A DNA stretch of 26,292 nt from a virus, in the IMG/VR virus record IMGVR_UViG_3300013103_001331, positions 1 to 26,292 of that record; one strand, given 5' to 3'. The notes below the pieces were generated by a model. It saw only the letters and a list, made by a program, of their open reading frames with translations. It did not search any database and was not told where the DNA came from. Positions 17,445 to 26,252 of this stretch are shown in pieces (position 1 is the stretch's first letter; each line of letters opens with the position of its first letter). The translations under genes and the position numbers were made by a program.

Positions 17445-18591
17445 GAGCTTTCCAATTGTCGATGGCCACGTCGAGTTCCGCTTTCAGTTTATCCCCCTTG
17501 TCCGAATGGACTTGGCGAATAAAGCTGACTTTACCTCGTAAATACTGCAAGAGCTCTTCAGGAGTCGTCATCCCAGCGCGTTCGTGCTGGGTTTCGATCC
17601 CGCTAACCATGCAGTTGTGAACAATAGCGCGGATACGTAAGTATTCGTTGTACTCGATGTTGGGTTTTTGGTTCATCACGATGCCGAGCATCTTCCTGCG
17701 GTAGAAGGCGCTCGCGATCCGAGTCTTAGCACGATTTATCTTGTAACCAGACGACTCGACAATCTGAGTTACGTCTTTGGCGATCTCCTTTTTCTCTGCT
17801 GCGGGAATGTCTTGTCCGCATGTGATGGTGAGGTCATCGGCGTACCTACTGTATCGCCAGTCCCACGGGGACTCTAGTCCTTCTCGCTTGTTCCGGTCGT
17901 TGAAATATTCGAGGATGCGCTGGTCGAATCGGTGGTTTGCTACGAGGTTGCAGATTGCTCCGGATGTAGGCGCACCTTGAGGAGTACCGTGAAAGAACTG
18001 TTGTCGCGGTGTTCCCCTGTATTTATCATCATCAATACCCTTGGAATTTTTAATGGGGACGGTCATGAGGTTCGCTAGAAGTCCGCTGACATGAAACGAG
18101 TACCCGATGGACTGGAAGTAGTGACGAATCCAAGCCCGTCGGGTACTAGGAAAGAAGTTCTTGAGGTCCATCTTGATGTAGACACCTTGCTTGGGGCACG
18201 TGTGCTGTTGGGGTGTCTGACCTTTGGGTGCAGTGTCGCAAATATCACAAGCGGGGATGTGCCGGGAAACTGCGTCTACAATGGAGCGACTGGGGCGGTA
18301 AGCAGTTACATGGTCTCCTAGTTGTTCCTGGAGGGGAAGCAGCAGCCGCGCGTGCAGGCGGTGTAAGAAGACTTTCATCAACGGAGAGGGTGCGTGAATG
18401 ATCCGTTTCTTCCCATTGCTTTTGGGAATGTGGAACACCTTGTATTGATCACTCTTATTTTGGAGGAGGTGCCACATGGTCTTGTTCCGGAATCCTATAA
18501 AGAACGCCAGGGTACAGTCGTCCAGGAGGAGGAATTCCGTATCCGGAACGGTGATTGTTTCGAACGTGCTCTCTGTGAATCCGTAGGTCAT
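17434..18591 (-). CDS. Retron-like reverse transcriptase with Cys-rich insertion
   Basis: A protein of 385 aa with a full RT core. KSNGKKRIIHAP (57-68) is motif 1; AYRPSRSIVDAVSRH (97-111) is motif 2, with the retron NAxxH position reading DAVSRH. MDLKNFFPS (141-149) is motif A with D142. GTPQGAPTSGAICN (202-215) is motif B, and YADD (250-253) is the catalytic pair. KINRAKTRI (284-292) is motif D, and MLGIVMNQKPNIEYNEYLRI (301-320) corresponds to the retron vTGlvVN...lR segment. LRGKVSFIRQV (351-361) matches the retron C-terminal G-x3-F-x4 segment. Residues 112-136 are an insertion with C115, C118, H130 and C132, a possible zinc knuckle. There is no maturase or endonuclease domain, so not a group II intron. 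Motif B has QGxxxS rather than the diversity-generating retroelement form. ATGA overlap with the upstream gene. Confidence 0.93.
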   Translation of the reverse strand: MTYGFTESTFETITVPDTEFLLLDDCTLAFFIGFRNKTMWHLLQNKSDQYKVFHIPKSNGKKRIIHAPSPLMKVFLHRLHARLLLPLQEQLGDHVTAYRPSRSIVDAVSRHIPACDICDTAPKGQTPQQHTCPKQGVYIKMDLKNFFPSTRRAWIRHYFQSIGYSFHVSGLLANLMTVPIKNSKGIDDDKYRGTPRQQFFHGTPQGAPTSGAICNLVANHRFDQRILEYFNDRNKREGLESPWDWRYSRYADDLTITCGQDIPAAEKKEIAKDVTQIVESSGYKINRAKTRIASAFYRRKMLGIVMNQKPNIEYNEYLRIRAIVHNCMVSGIETQHERAGMTTPEELLQYLRGKVSFIRQVHSDKGDKLKAELDVAIDNWKAHDK

Positions 18592-19232
18592 TCGATCTCG
18601 CCTCCTCCCTTTATCGAGGTCTCCACAACTTCGCGGAACTCCTCGTCTACGGGAAGGCGCGTGAGCTCGATGTTTCTACGACAGCGAGCTTGGCCGGGTG
18701 TGCATTTGTTGGCGTGATAGTCTGCGACGTGTTTACAGATCGCGCAGATGACTGGAATATCTTCCTTGGGAGTGTGTAGAAAAACTGTAGGCATCGGGAC
18801 ACTTAAGTTGTGGATGTCGGATACCGCGTGTGACAACGTATAAGCCAGCCGTACCTTGCGCGTGACAGGTTTCTTACTTTCAGGGTCGATTTCTTTATCA
18901 CGCGCAAGATACGTTGGAACTACGAGGAGCCATTCTCCTTCCTCAATTTCCTTGATTTCGGGAAGGTTCCCATCGGTGATACGCTGCCACTTCAGGGCGT
19001 CGTTGTCACGTTTCAGACCGATTTTACGCTGCGACTCGAAACGGATACGGTTGAGCGACTTCTTAATGACGTCGTCAACCTTCAAAATCAAGCTGTACCG
19101 AAACAAGCTTGTTGCTAGTTTTCGGTGAGTTTTGGGAATTAGGTAGAAACGGTCGAAAGGGAAGTACTCAAAAGTCTGCGTACCTCCGTCCAACCGCAAC
19201 TGCTTCAGTTTGACGCAGTATATTTCGGCCAT
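18588..19232 (-). CDS. Unknown protein with C-terminal Cys motif, RT-linked
   Basis: A protein of 214 aa, not recognised. Its N-terminal half is mixed alpha/beta and basic (SLNRIRFESQRKIGLKRD). The C-terminal part carries CAICKHVADYH, then C-x5-C (KCTPGQARC), giving a CxxC, H, C, C set that could bind one zinc ion. The stop overlaps the RT start as ATGA, so expression is coupled. Because it occupies the DNA directly upstream of the RT, a standard retron RNA gene cannot lie there unless it is inside this coding sequence. Upstream, a 17-base gap separates it from the VWA gene, so the run could extend back to 20878. Function unknown; an RNA- or DNA-binding partner of the RT is a guess from context. 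Confidence 0.7.
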   Translation of the reverse strand: MAEIYCVKLKQLRLDGGTQTFEYFPFDRFYLIPKTHRKLATSLFRYSLILKVDDVIKKSLNRIRFESQRKIGLKRDNDALKWQRITDGNLPEIKEIEEGEWLLVVPTYLARDKEIDPESKKPVTRKVRLAYTLSHAVSDIHNLSVPMPTVFLHTPKEDIPVICAICKHVADYHANKCTPGQARCRRNIELTRLPVDEEFREVVETSIKGGGEIE

Positions 19233-19249
19233 GGTTGTGTCCTTGTGGT

Positions 19250-20872
<1,623 letters not shown>

Positions 20873-20878
<6 letters not shown>

Positions 20879-20901
20879 TCCGTTGCCTCCTAACGTATAA
20901 T
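20873..20901 (+). promoter_or_regulatory. Sigma70-like promoter for 20940 gene
   Basis: A perfect -10 box TATAAT lies at 20896-20901. A weak -35 candidate TTGCAT (20873-20878) lies 17 bases upstream. Predicted start near 20908 gives a ~32-base leader before the ATG at 20940. The 61-base gap 20879-20939 also carries the minus-strand AGGAGG site of the VWA gene. I found no clear minus-strand promoter here. Confidence 0.5.
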
Positions 20902-20939
20902 TGGTTGTGTTTCACTACCCCAGAGGTTGAGGGACAGAT

Positions 20940-21947
20940 ATGACAACTATTCCGTATGACCAAACATGTGATCCTGGATACTCGCATCTTCGAGTGGTGC
21001 TGGACCGCTTCCCTGAGCTCAAGGAAGTGGCCAAGACCGCCAACATCGATGACAACGAGTTTTCGAATCTTCCGGACGACTCTTTTGCATGGCCTGGAAA
21101 GCGTCGTTATCCTCTCCACACGCGAGAACACACTGCACTCTCTTTAGGTTATCGTAAGTTGGCAGGCGCGGTGCCAACTGAGGTAGACCAGATGTTGGAG
21201 AAGGCAGCGTCCGTGTATGAGATCGATCCCTCGATCTTTGAGGTCTCCGAGGCTGAAAAAACAGCGTCGGAGGAACGTTACGTTTTCCCAGAAAAACAGC
21301 GATTCCTGGTGAAAACAGCTGAGGATGTGAAGCTTGCGGAGCAACGCATCCGGGAAGTATACCCCCAGCTCACTGTTGAAGATCGTGCTGAAGGTTTGTT
21401 CAATCTCTGCAAGTTCGCAGAGGAATTGGGTGTTACACTATCTCCTTCTACCGAGAAACTAGCGGGATTTACGCTGACCAGTACTCGAAAGCTCAAGGAC
21501 TGGTTGGAGGCGCGTCAAGAGGTTACTCGAGGTCGAGTTTACGGAGACGCGTTTGCCAAGTTGGCTGAATCCCTGGAGGGTGTCGCTCCTGAAATTCATG
21601 ATCGGACGTTCCAGGTTGAATTGGCTTCCGCGATTCACGAGCTTGACAAGGAGGCAGGGATTACCAATCTCTATGGGCGTAAGCTCCCTGATCCTATCCA
21701 GACGGTATTCAATTCGGAGAAGCTAGCAGCGAATACTTTGGAGTTCGGTACCGGTATGATGCTGGATAAGAACAAGCTCGCGGCTCTTCCTCTTTCATTT
21801 TGGAAGGACCTCTTGGGGGACAGCATAGCAGCTGAAATTTCCAGTGATGGTGAAACCGTCAATCCTGAGGCTCTGATGCAGCTGCTCCCCACGTTACCCG
21901 CTGACGTCAAAGCCATCGCACAGAAGCAACTAGCGTCGTACGTATGA
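20940..21947 (+). CDS. Unknown phage protein (FAWPxKRxYPL motif)
   Basis: A protein of 335 aa. Residues ~45-68 (LPDDSFAWPGKRRYPLHTRE) follow a pattern I have seen in proteins of many phages and prophages, in which a short FAxPxxRxyPl segment precedes an H-x4-A helix. Their role is not established to my knowledge, but they are often near head or capsid genes. The remainder is mostly helical and acidic, with several K/E-rich stretches. The protein lacks signal, membrane or catalytic motifs. A GAGGG site precedes the ATG and a promoter with perfect -10 lies just upstream. The stop overlaps the next start as ATGA. It interrupts, on the opposite strand, the interval between the VWA and MoxR genes. 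A head or scaffold role is possible but not shown. Confidence 0.65.
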   Translation: MTTIPYDQTCDPGYSHLRVVLDRFPELKEVAKTANIDDNEFSNLPDDSFAWPGKRRYPLHTREHTALSLGYRKLAGAVPTEVDQMLEKAASVYEIDPSIFEVSEAEKTASEERYVFPEKQRFLVKTAEDVKLAEQRIREVYPQLTVEDRAEGLFNLCKFAEELGVTLSPSTEKLAGFTLTSTRKLKDWLEARQEVTRGRVYGDAFAKLAESLEGVAPEIHDRTFQVELASAIHELDKEAGITNLYGRKLPDPIQTVFNSEKLAANTLEFGTGMMLDKNKLAALPLSFWKDLLGDSIAAEISSDGETVNPEALMQLLPTLPADVKAIAQKQLASYV

Positions 21948-22690
21948 TTGAAGCTTTGGAAAAACTGGGGAGTAGCATCTCAGCTATCCCTGAGTCCCTT
22001 CCTGAAACGTCCCGAATTCGTTCTATAGAGTTTCTAAAGAACGCGGACGATAGTCGGTGTGCTGCGGTATTGTACGCGGCTGCGCGGAACGCTTACAGTT
22101 TGGGTTTGCTGTCCTGGGAACCTGAAACTATCTGGCTTACGATGGAAAAGGATGGCATTGACCTGGGACTTGTGAGTCGAGACAAGTTGCTGGCAGTTAA
22201 CGCTCTCATTGTTAATCCGCAATTCTATTGGGACCACCTCGTATTTGAGAACACAGTGCACGCGTTCGTGGGGAACATCAGCAATCCTGACGTAATACAG
22301 GAGTGCCATCCCTCGGAGATGGCATGGACTGTGTACGAGGCTGACGTAGTACGAGGGATGGACCCAGAAGGCAAGGGCGATGCCGAGTTTGATGAGGATG
22401 TGCAGCAGTACATCGCTGTTTGCCTGAAGCGAGCAGGCTTCATTTGCGCGCCAGTAAACCTGGAATTCGCGGAGGATAACCTCGTAGAGCTCCAGCCAGA
22501 TGAGTCAAAAAATTTACGAAAAGAAGTTCAAGATGCTTGGGCGAAGTTGGATAAGGGGGCCCTCCGGAATACCCAGTTCGCGGAGGACCCCCTCGGAGTG
22601 AACTTGTCTCGGCTCGCAGGAACCTACGTTTACGTAGAGGACCTCGCGAAATCCATGGGACAGGACTTCCTGGAGCTCAAGGGAGTTTGA
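21944..22690 (+). CDS. Unknown phage protein, coupled to the FAWP-motif gene
   Basis: A protein of 248 aa, start overlapping the preceding stop (ATGA). Not recognised. It is mostly helical in the first half (CAAVLYAAARNAYSLGLLSW, then WEPETIWLTMEKDGIDL) and acidic overall, with no catalytic motif visible. Close to its 3' end the coding sequence contains a strong inverted repeat (22555-22592). Its last 14 bases overlap the convergent 128-aa gene. Same transcript as the 335-aa gene. Function cannot be given; a head-assembly role would only be guessed from the neighbouring terminase. Confidence 0.6.
   Translation: MIEALEKLGSSISAIPESLPETSRIRSIEFLKNADDSRCAAVLYAAARNAYSLGLLSWEPETIWLTMEKDGIDLGLVSRDKLLAVNALIVNPQFYWDHLVFENTVHAFVGNISNPDVIQECHPSEMAWTVYEADVVRGMDPEGKGDAEFDEDVQQYIAVCLKRAGFICAPVNLEFAEDNLVELQPDESKNLRKEVQDAWAKLDKGALRNTQFAEDPLGVNLSRLAGTYVYVEDLAKSMGQDFLELKGV
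22555..22592 (+). other. Intragenic inverted repeat / hairpin
   Basis: The left arm GGGGGCCCTCCG (22555-22566) and right arm CGGAGGACCCCC (22581-22592) pair over 12 bases with one G-T, around a 14-base loop. It lies in coding sequence about 100 bases before the stop of the 248-aa gene. There is no T-run after it, so it is not a canonical terminator; it could slow polymerase or protect mRNA ends. Confidence 0.6.
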
Positions 22691-23063
22691 ACTCTGGAGT
22701 GATTTCCAGCCCCATGTCCGGCAGGCTGCGACGTCCTCTATCCGTTAGGATGTTCAGGTCTACCCAAGCGTCGGTCTCCTGCAGAGCCCGAGACAAGTCT
22801 GCGAGGTAGTCGTTGCAATTCAGCTTCTGCGCGAGCGGACGCAACGCGCGCTGAACGTAGATGCGTTCATAGACCGGCAGGATGAGGAGGAGCGTGATGA
22901 GTTCGTACATCACGTCCTCCACGGGGGGCGCCTTCTCGAACACGTCCTTGAGGGCGGTGAGGCATTGCATGCGACGTTTTATCAGCTGGGTTTCGGCTTT
23001 TACGGGATCGTCAGCGTAGTCCGCGTGACTGAGGACCCCCGCGAGTTCCAGTAGTCGTGACAT
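22677..23063 (-). CDS. Unknown helical protein downstream of MoxR ATPase
   Basis: A protein of 128 aa, largely helical with a leucine-rich middle (VMYELITLLLILPVYERI), which could be a hydrophobic helix in a protein core; it is too irregular for a firm membrane call. Not recognised. It starts one base after the MoxR stop, so it is co-translated with it and is a likely partner. Its 3' end overlaps the convergent 248-aa gene by 14 bases. Small helical proteins encoded next to MoxR/VWA pairs often act as adaptors, but no such family could be matched here. Confidence 0.65.
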   Translation of the reverse strand: MSRLLELAGVLSHADYADDPVKAETQLIKRRMQCLTALKDVFEKAPPVEDVMYELITLLLILPVYERIYVQRALRPLAQKLNCNDYLADLSRALQETDAWVDLNILTDRGRRSLPDMGLEITPEFKLP

Positions 23064-23064
23064 A

Positions 23065-24315
23065 TCAGCTCCCCCTCAAGGCGCGCTCGACTTCCGTCTG
23101 GGCGTCGTCCAAGCTCGTGTGGATTTTGATCCAGCTCTTGTGTGTCTGGACGTGCCGCATCAGATCGAAGAGGTAGTCCTTGGCGTTCGCCTCGTCGGCG
23201 TACTTCTTGAGCTGCGAAAGGACGCTGACGCGCATCTCATTCGGCAGATCTTCGAGGTACATGACGAAGTTCCCTGCCGTGACCTCGACGTCGGGTTGCA
23301 GGCTGAACATGTAGGTGAGGACGTTGACGTTGAGTTCGGTGATCTTTTCCTGCTCGGACTTGTTGAGGAGGAGCCGCACCGGCTTCCGCGCCATCTTCTT
23401 GTAGTTCAGCACCACGTCCTCCGCCCGGACGGCCGTGCGGTTGTCTTTGAGGTGCTCGACGAGCTGGGTACCCATGTGGATACCGACCGAGGCCGCGAAA
23501 CGGCAGAGTGCGAACTCGTTGTCCAGCGGCTTGTTCATCTTCTCGAGCATGTAAGCATCGAGAGAGATGGTTTGCACCGTGGCCGGACACATGTACTGCT
23601 TGCCCTCTCCCTGCGCCTTCTTGTCGTACAGGTTCTTGGGGTACTGTACGATGAAGTCCAGGACGCCTTCGTGGCACGGACGGCTTTTGCCGTCGTCGAA
23701 GCACTGCCGGTCGCTCATGTGGAACTGATCGCTCGAAGCGTGCGCGACCCAGTCCTTGAACGACTCTAGCGCGAAAAACCACTTCAGACGGCGGCGAAGT
23801 GCAGCGTTGTTTTCGATCTGCGTGACAGCGTACTGCGCCGTTGCCGGGTTCATCAACGCGATGACGATGGCCTCGTCCGGGAGGACGTAGTTGAACATTC
23901 TCCGGTCTTCGATGAGCGAGAAGAACATGGCGATGCTGTGCTGGAGACCCTGGTTGATCTCCTCGAACAGCATGATGGACTTCTCGCCTTTCTTGGGGAA
24001 CACCGACGGAACAAGAAGATCGAAGTAGCCTTCGGGCGAATCCTTGGTGCTCGGGATGCCGGTGCCCACGAGGCCGTAATGCGCGGTGCGGATGTCGTAG
24101 ATGCTCGCGCCCTCTTCGCGGGCGATCTCCGCGATGATCTGGGACTTTCCGATGCCCGCTTCTCCGACGATGCAGATGGCGCCGCGGTGTTGTCGGGTCT
24201 TCCAGGTGAGCAGAATCTGGTCCTTGATCTCCGCGATGGTGGCGCGCGGGATGTCGTACTTGTCCGCGTAATGAAGTTTCTTACCTGCTTCTTCTTCTTG
24301 CCTGCCTCTTGCCAT
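23065..24315 (-). CDS. MoxR-like AAA+ ATPase
   Basis: A protein of 416 aa with a clear AAA+ core: Walker A GEAGIGKS (51-58), Walker B IMLFEEI (114-120), sensor-1-like ALMNPA (153-158), and a basic ALRRRLKWF segment (172-180) with candidate arginine-finger residues. The NQG...A and LPDEAIVIALMNP context matches the MoxR/dynein-related (AAA_5) group, which is known to pair with VWA-domain proteins. The C-terminal ~190 residues are helical and charged. It would form a ring ATPase that remodels a protein substrate together with the VWA protein at 19250-20878. The ribosome site AGAGAGG is present. The one line I counted (23401-23460) is 39/60 G+C, against 27/60 in the adjacent terminase (24541-24600) and 31/60 in the RT (17701-17760). 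Confidence 0.93.
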   Translation of the reverse strand: MARGRQEEEAGKKLHYADKYDIPRATIAEIKDQILLTWKTRQHRGAICIVGEAGIGKSQIIAEIAREEGASIYDIRTAHYGLVGTGIPSTKDSPEGYFDLLVPSVFPKKGEKSIMLFEEINQGLQHSIAMFFSLIEDRRMFNYVLPDEAIVIALMNPATAQYAVTQIENNAALRRRLKWFFALESFKDWVAHASSDQFHMSDRQCFDDGKSRPCHEGVLDFIVQYPKNLYDKKAQGEGKQYMCPATVQTISLDAYMLEKMNKPLDNEFALCRFAASVGIHMGTQLVEHLKDNRTAVRAEDVVLNYKKMARKPVRLLLNKSEQEKITELNVNVLTYMFSLQPDVEVTAGNFVMYLEDLPNEMRVSVLSQLKKYADEANAKDYLFDLMRHVQTHKSWIKIHTSLDDAQTEVERALRGS

Positions 24316-24335
24316 GCTGGTAACCTCTCTTTGTT

Positions 24336-25934
24336 ATGAGCAACTCCCGCTCTACATCATTATCCGTCGTCGCTGAAGCCTGGATTCAGCTTGACGGAAA
24401 GGATTTTCGGTTAACGGACTGGCCGATGCACCGCGCCTTCTACGACGGGCGTTATCGACGAACTTTGTTTAAAACTGCGCGCCAGGTCGCGAAGTCTACT
24501 ACGTTAGCGAATTTCTCCATCATCGAGTGCAGTCTTATACCACACTTCTCCACCATGTTTGTTAGCCCTTCCAAAGAGCAGACAACGCGATTTTCGAATA
24601 CTCGTATCGGAAAGACTATGCGGTACTCTCCGATCATTAACGAACAGTTCTTACGTACAGATCTTGCAGACCGTGTTTTCCATAAACAGTTTACGAATGG
24701 TAGCGAGATGCTCTTTACCTACGGTTGTGATGATGCTGAGCGTTTACGTGGCCCGTCTACTGACCGCAATATGTATGACGAGGTTCAGGATATTCTTTAC
24801 GACCCGGTCATCACAGTGGGTAATGAGACTATGGCCGAATCGGATTACGCTTTTGAGACTTACGCTGGAACTCCTAAGACGATGGAGAATACCATCCAAT
24901 ATCTCTGGGAGCTCAGTACCCGGAGTGAGTGGGTAATGAAGTGCGACGGGTGTGGTAGTCACGTTTTTGTGGATAGTGAAAAGTGCCTAGGTAAGTATGG
25001 ACCAGTTTGTCCGAAGTGTAAGCACTACTTGAATCCGTTTACAGGTCAGTGGATCGACATGGTTCCCAGTAAGAAATTGCAGGGATTTCACATCAGTCAA
25101 CCGATGATGCCCCGTAACGTTCCCTTAGCTATGCGTTCCGCTGGTAGGTCGAGTGCTGAGGTTAAACAGGCAGAGTTGCGCTGGGAGCGTATCCTGCAGA
25201 AGTTTGAAGAGACGCCCCTATCTACTTTCCGTAATGAGGTTCTGGGCGTCTCAGATGAGATTGGTAGTCGGCTCTTGTCGCAGGAGGAGCTCGAGTCGCT
25301 TTGTACGGGGGATCCTCTGCAACAGTTCCCAGATCGTAAAGCCCTTCAAGGAATTACGCAGATTGTCGCCGGAGCTGACTGGTCGGGGGGCGGCACGACA
25401 GGCGTCTCACGTACTGTTCTTTGGATCTGGGGTTGGCGTCCGGTTGACCAGAAACTCATAACCTTGTTTTACAAGGTATACCCTGGTACTAACCCGGTGA
25501 CTGCCGTAGAAGAAATCGCGCTGGTCTGTAAGCAGTATCAAGTGTCGATGTTCTGTGGAGATGCTGGAGAGGGCGCGCTGGCTAACGACCTCATGCGTAC
25601 TCATCTCGGGCATCACCGGGTAATCCAAGTGCAGTATGGGATGCAGGCTAAGGCACTTAAGTTCAATCAGGTAGACCGTTATACGGGTGATCGTACCACC
25701 CTGATCGATAATTACTTCATGATGCTGAAGCAAAAGAAAATAGAGTTTGGTCCCCTGGCGGAGATGCGTGTTGCTATCAACGACATCCTTAACGAGTACG
25801 AAGACGTTACACACACGGACCGAAAGGTGTGGCGCCACTCCCCGCAGAAGCCCGATGACTGTTTGCATGCGGGCCTCTTTGGGTGGTTGGCGTGGAAGAT
25901 AATCAATAAAGACTTCAAATTCTGGCAAGAGTAG
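24336..25934 (+). CDS. terL: Terminase large subunit (ATPase-nuclease)
   Basis: A protein of 532 aa, typical for TerL. It powers packaging of DNA into the prohead and cuts the concatemer. Features: Walker A-like TARQVAKST (47-55), the phage-type motif with Ala in place of the usual Gly before Lys53; Walker B with D148/E149 in NMYDEVQD; a zinc-ribbon-like pair CDGC (203-206) and CPKC (225-228) between ATPase and nuclease; RNase H-like nuclease acids D348 (GADWSGGG), D409 (CGDAGEG), and D507/D508 (KPDDCLHAGLFGW). The order is complete, so it appears functional. It starts 20 bases from the divergent MoxR start with no strong ribosome site. No small terminase or portal gene is in the window. It is immediately followed by the structured region. 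Confidence 0.93.
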   Translation: MSNSRSTSLSVVAEAWIQLDGKDFRLTDWPMHRAFYDGRYRRTLFKTARQVAKSTTLANFSIIECSLIPHFSTMFVSPSKEQTTRFSNTRIGKTMRYSPIINEQFLRTDLADRVFHKQFTNGSEMLFTYGCDDAERLRGPSTDRNMYDEVQDILYDPVITVGNETMAESDYAFETYAGTPKTMENTIQYLWELSTRSEWVMKCDGCGSHVFVDSEKCLGKYGPVCPKCKHYLNPFTGQWIDMVPSKKLQGFHISQPMMPRNVPLAMRSAGRSSAEVKQAELRWERILQKFEETPLSTFRNEVLGVSDEIGSRLLSQEELESLCTGDPLQQFPDRKALQGITQIVAGADWSGGGTTGVSRTVLWIWGWRPVDQKLITLFYKVYPGTNPVTAVEEIALVCKQYQVSMFCGDAGEGALANDLMRTHLGHHRVIQVQYGMQAKALKFNQVDRYTGDRTTLIDNYFMMLKQKKIEFGPLAEMRVAINDILNEYEDVTHTDRKVWRHSPQKPDDCLHAGLFGWLAWKIINKDFKFWQE

Positions 25935-26059
25935 TGCTGCTATCCTTTCGCTGGGCGCTTACCAGCAGAGAGTGCCTCGTGTATGTAACACGAAACTCTC
26001 CGGCGTGTAGCACGCCGTAGGAGTGGGTTCTCCTTCCAGCACTGAAAAAGGTACTGCTG

Positions 26060-26153
26060 TGAGTCCCTGTAGCCCGGCCCTAGCCGAGGTTGATGTACAA
26101 GGTCCGATGAGTACATCATCCTCAGAGAGGGCTCGGGCTACCAGTGGATCTCA
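26060..26153. ncRNA. Long imperfect hairpin (about 34 bp)
   Basis: Pairs by segment: TGAG/CTCA, TCC/GGA, CTG/CAG, TAGCCCG (26070-26076)/CGGGCTA (26134-26140), GCCCT/AGGGC, an internal loop, GAGG/CCTC, a T-T mismatch, then TGATGTAC (26091-26098)/GTACATCA (26111-26118). The 12-base loop is AAGGTCCGATGA. Single-base bulges separate several segments. This many matched segments in 94 bases is unlikely to be chance and has the bulged look of a functional RNA rather than a perfect terminator. Confidence 0.7.
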
Positions 26154-26174
26154 GGTATTGCTAGCGTAATGGAG

Positions 26175-26252
26175 TCACTTCCTCCGCTGCATGTCTCGAG
26201 CCGCGTGACAACGTAGTTGTAACGCGCCGAGCATGTCGGCGGAGGTATGTGA
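26175..26252. ncRNA. Second long imperfect hairpin (about 29 bp)
   Basis: Pairs: TCAC/GTGA, CCTCCGC (26181-26187)/GCGGAGG (26239-26245), CATG/CATG, CTCG/CGAG, CGCGT/ACGCG, ACAAC/GTTGT, with loop GTA at 26213-26215 and small internal loops or bulges between them. Its segmented form resembles that of the hairpin at 26060-26153, from which it is separated by 21 bases. Confidence 0.7.

Noticed and set aside
17434-18591. Diversity-generating retroelement RT
   Set aside because: Motif B reads QGAPTS rather than the form usual for such RTs, and no lectin-like variable repeat is evident at the fibre C-terminus; no template repeat was noticed, although I could not search for one exhaustively.
17434-18591. 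Group II intron RT
   Set aside because: No maturase or endonuclease extension after the RT core, and neighbours overlap the gene directly, leaving no room for an intron RNA.
24308-24340. Promoter-like TTGCCA-17-TGTTAT before the terminase
   Set aside because: The -10 box would include the start codon, so transcription would begin inside the gene, and the N-terminal part is needed for the family's usual layout.
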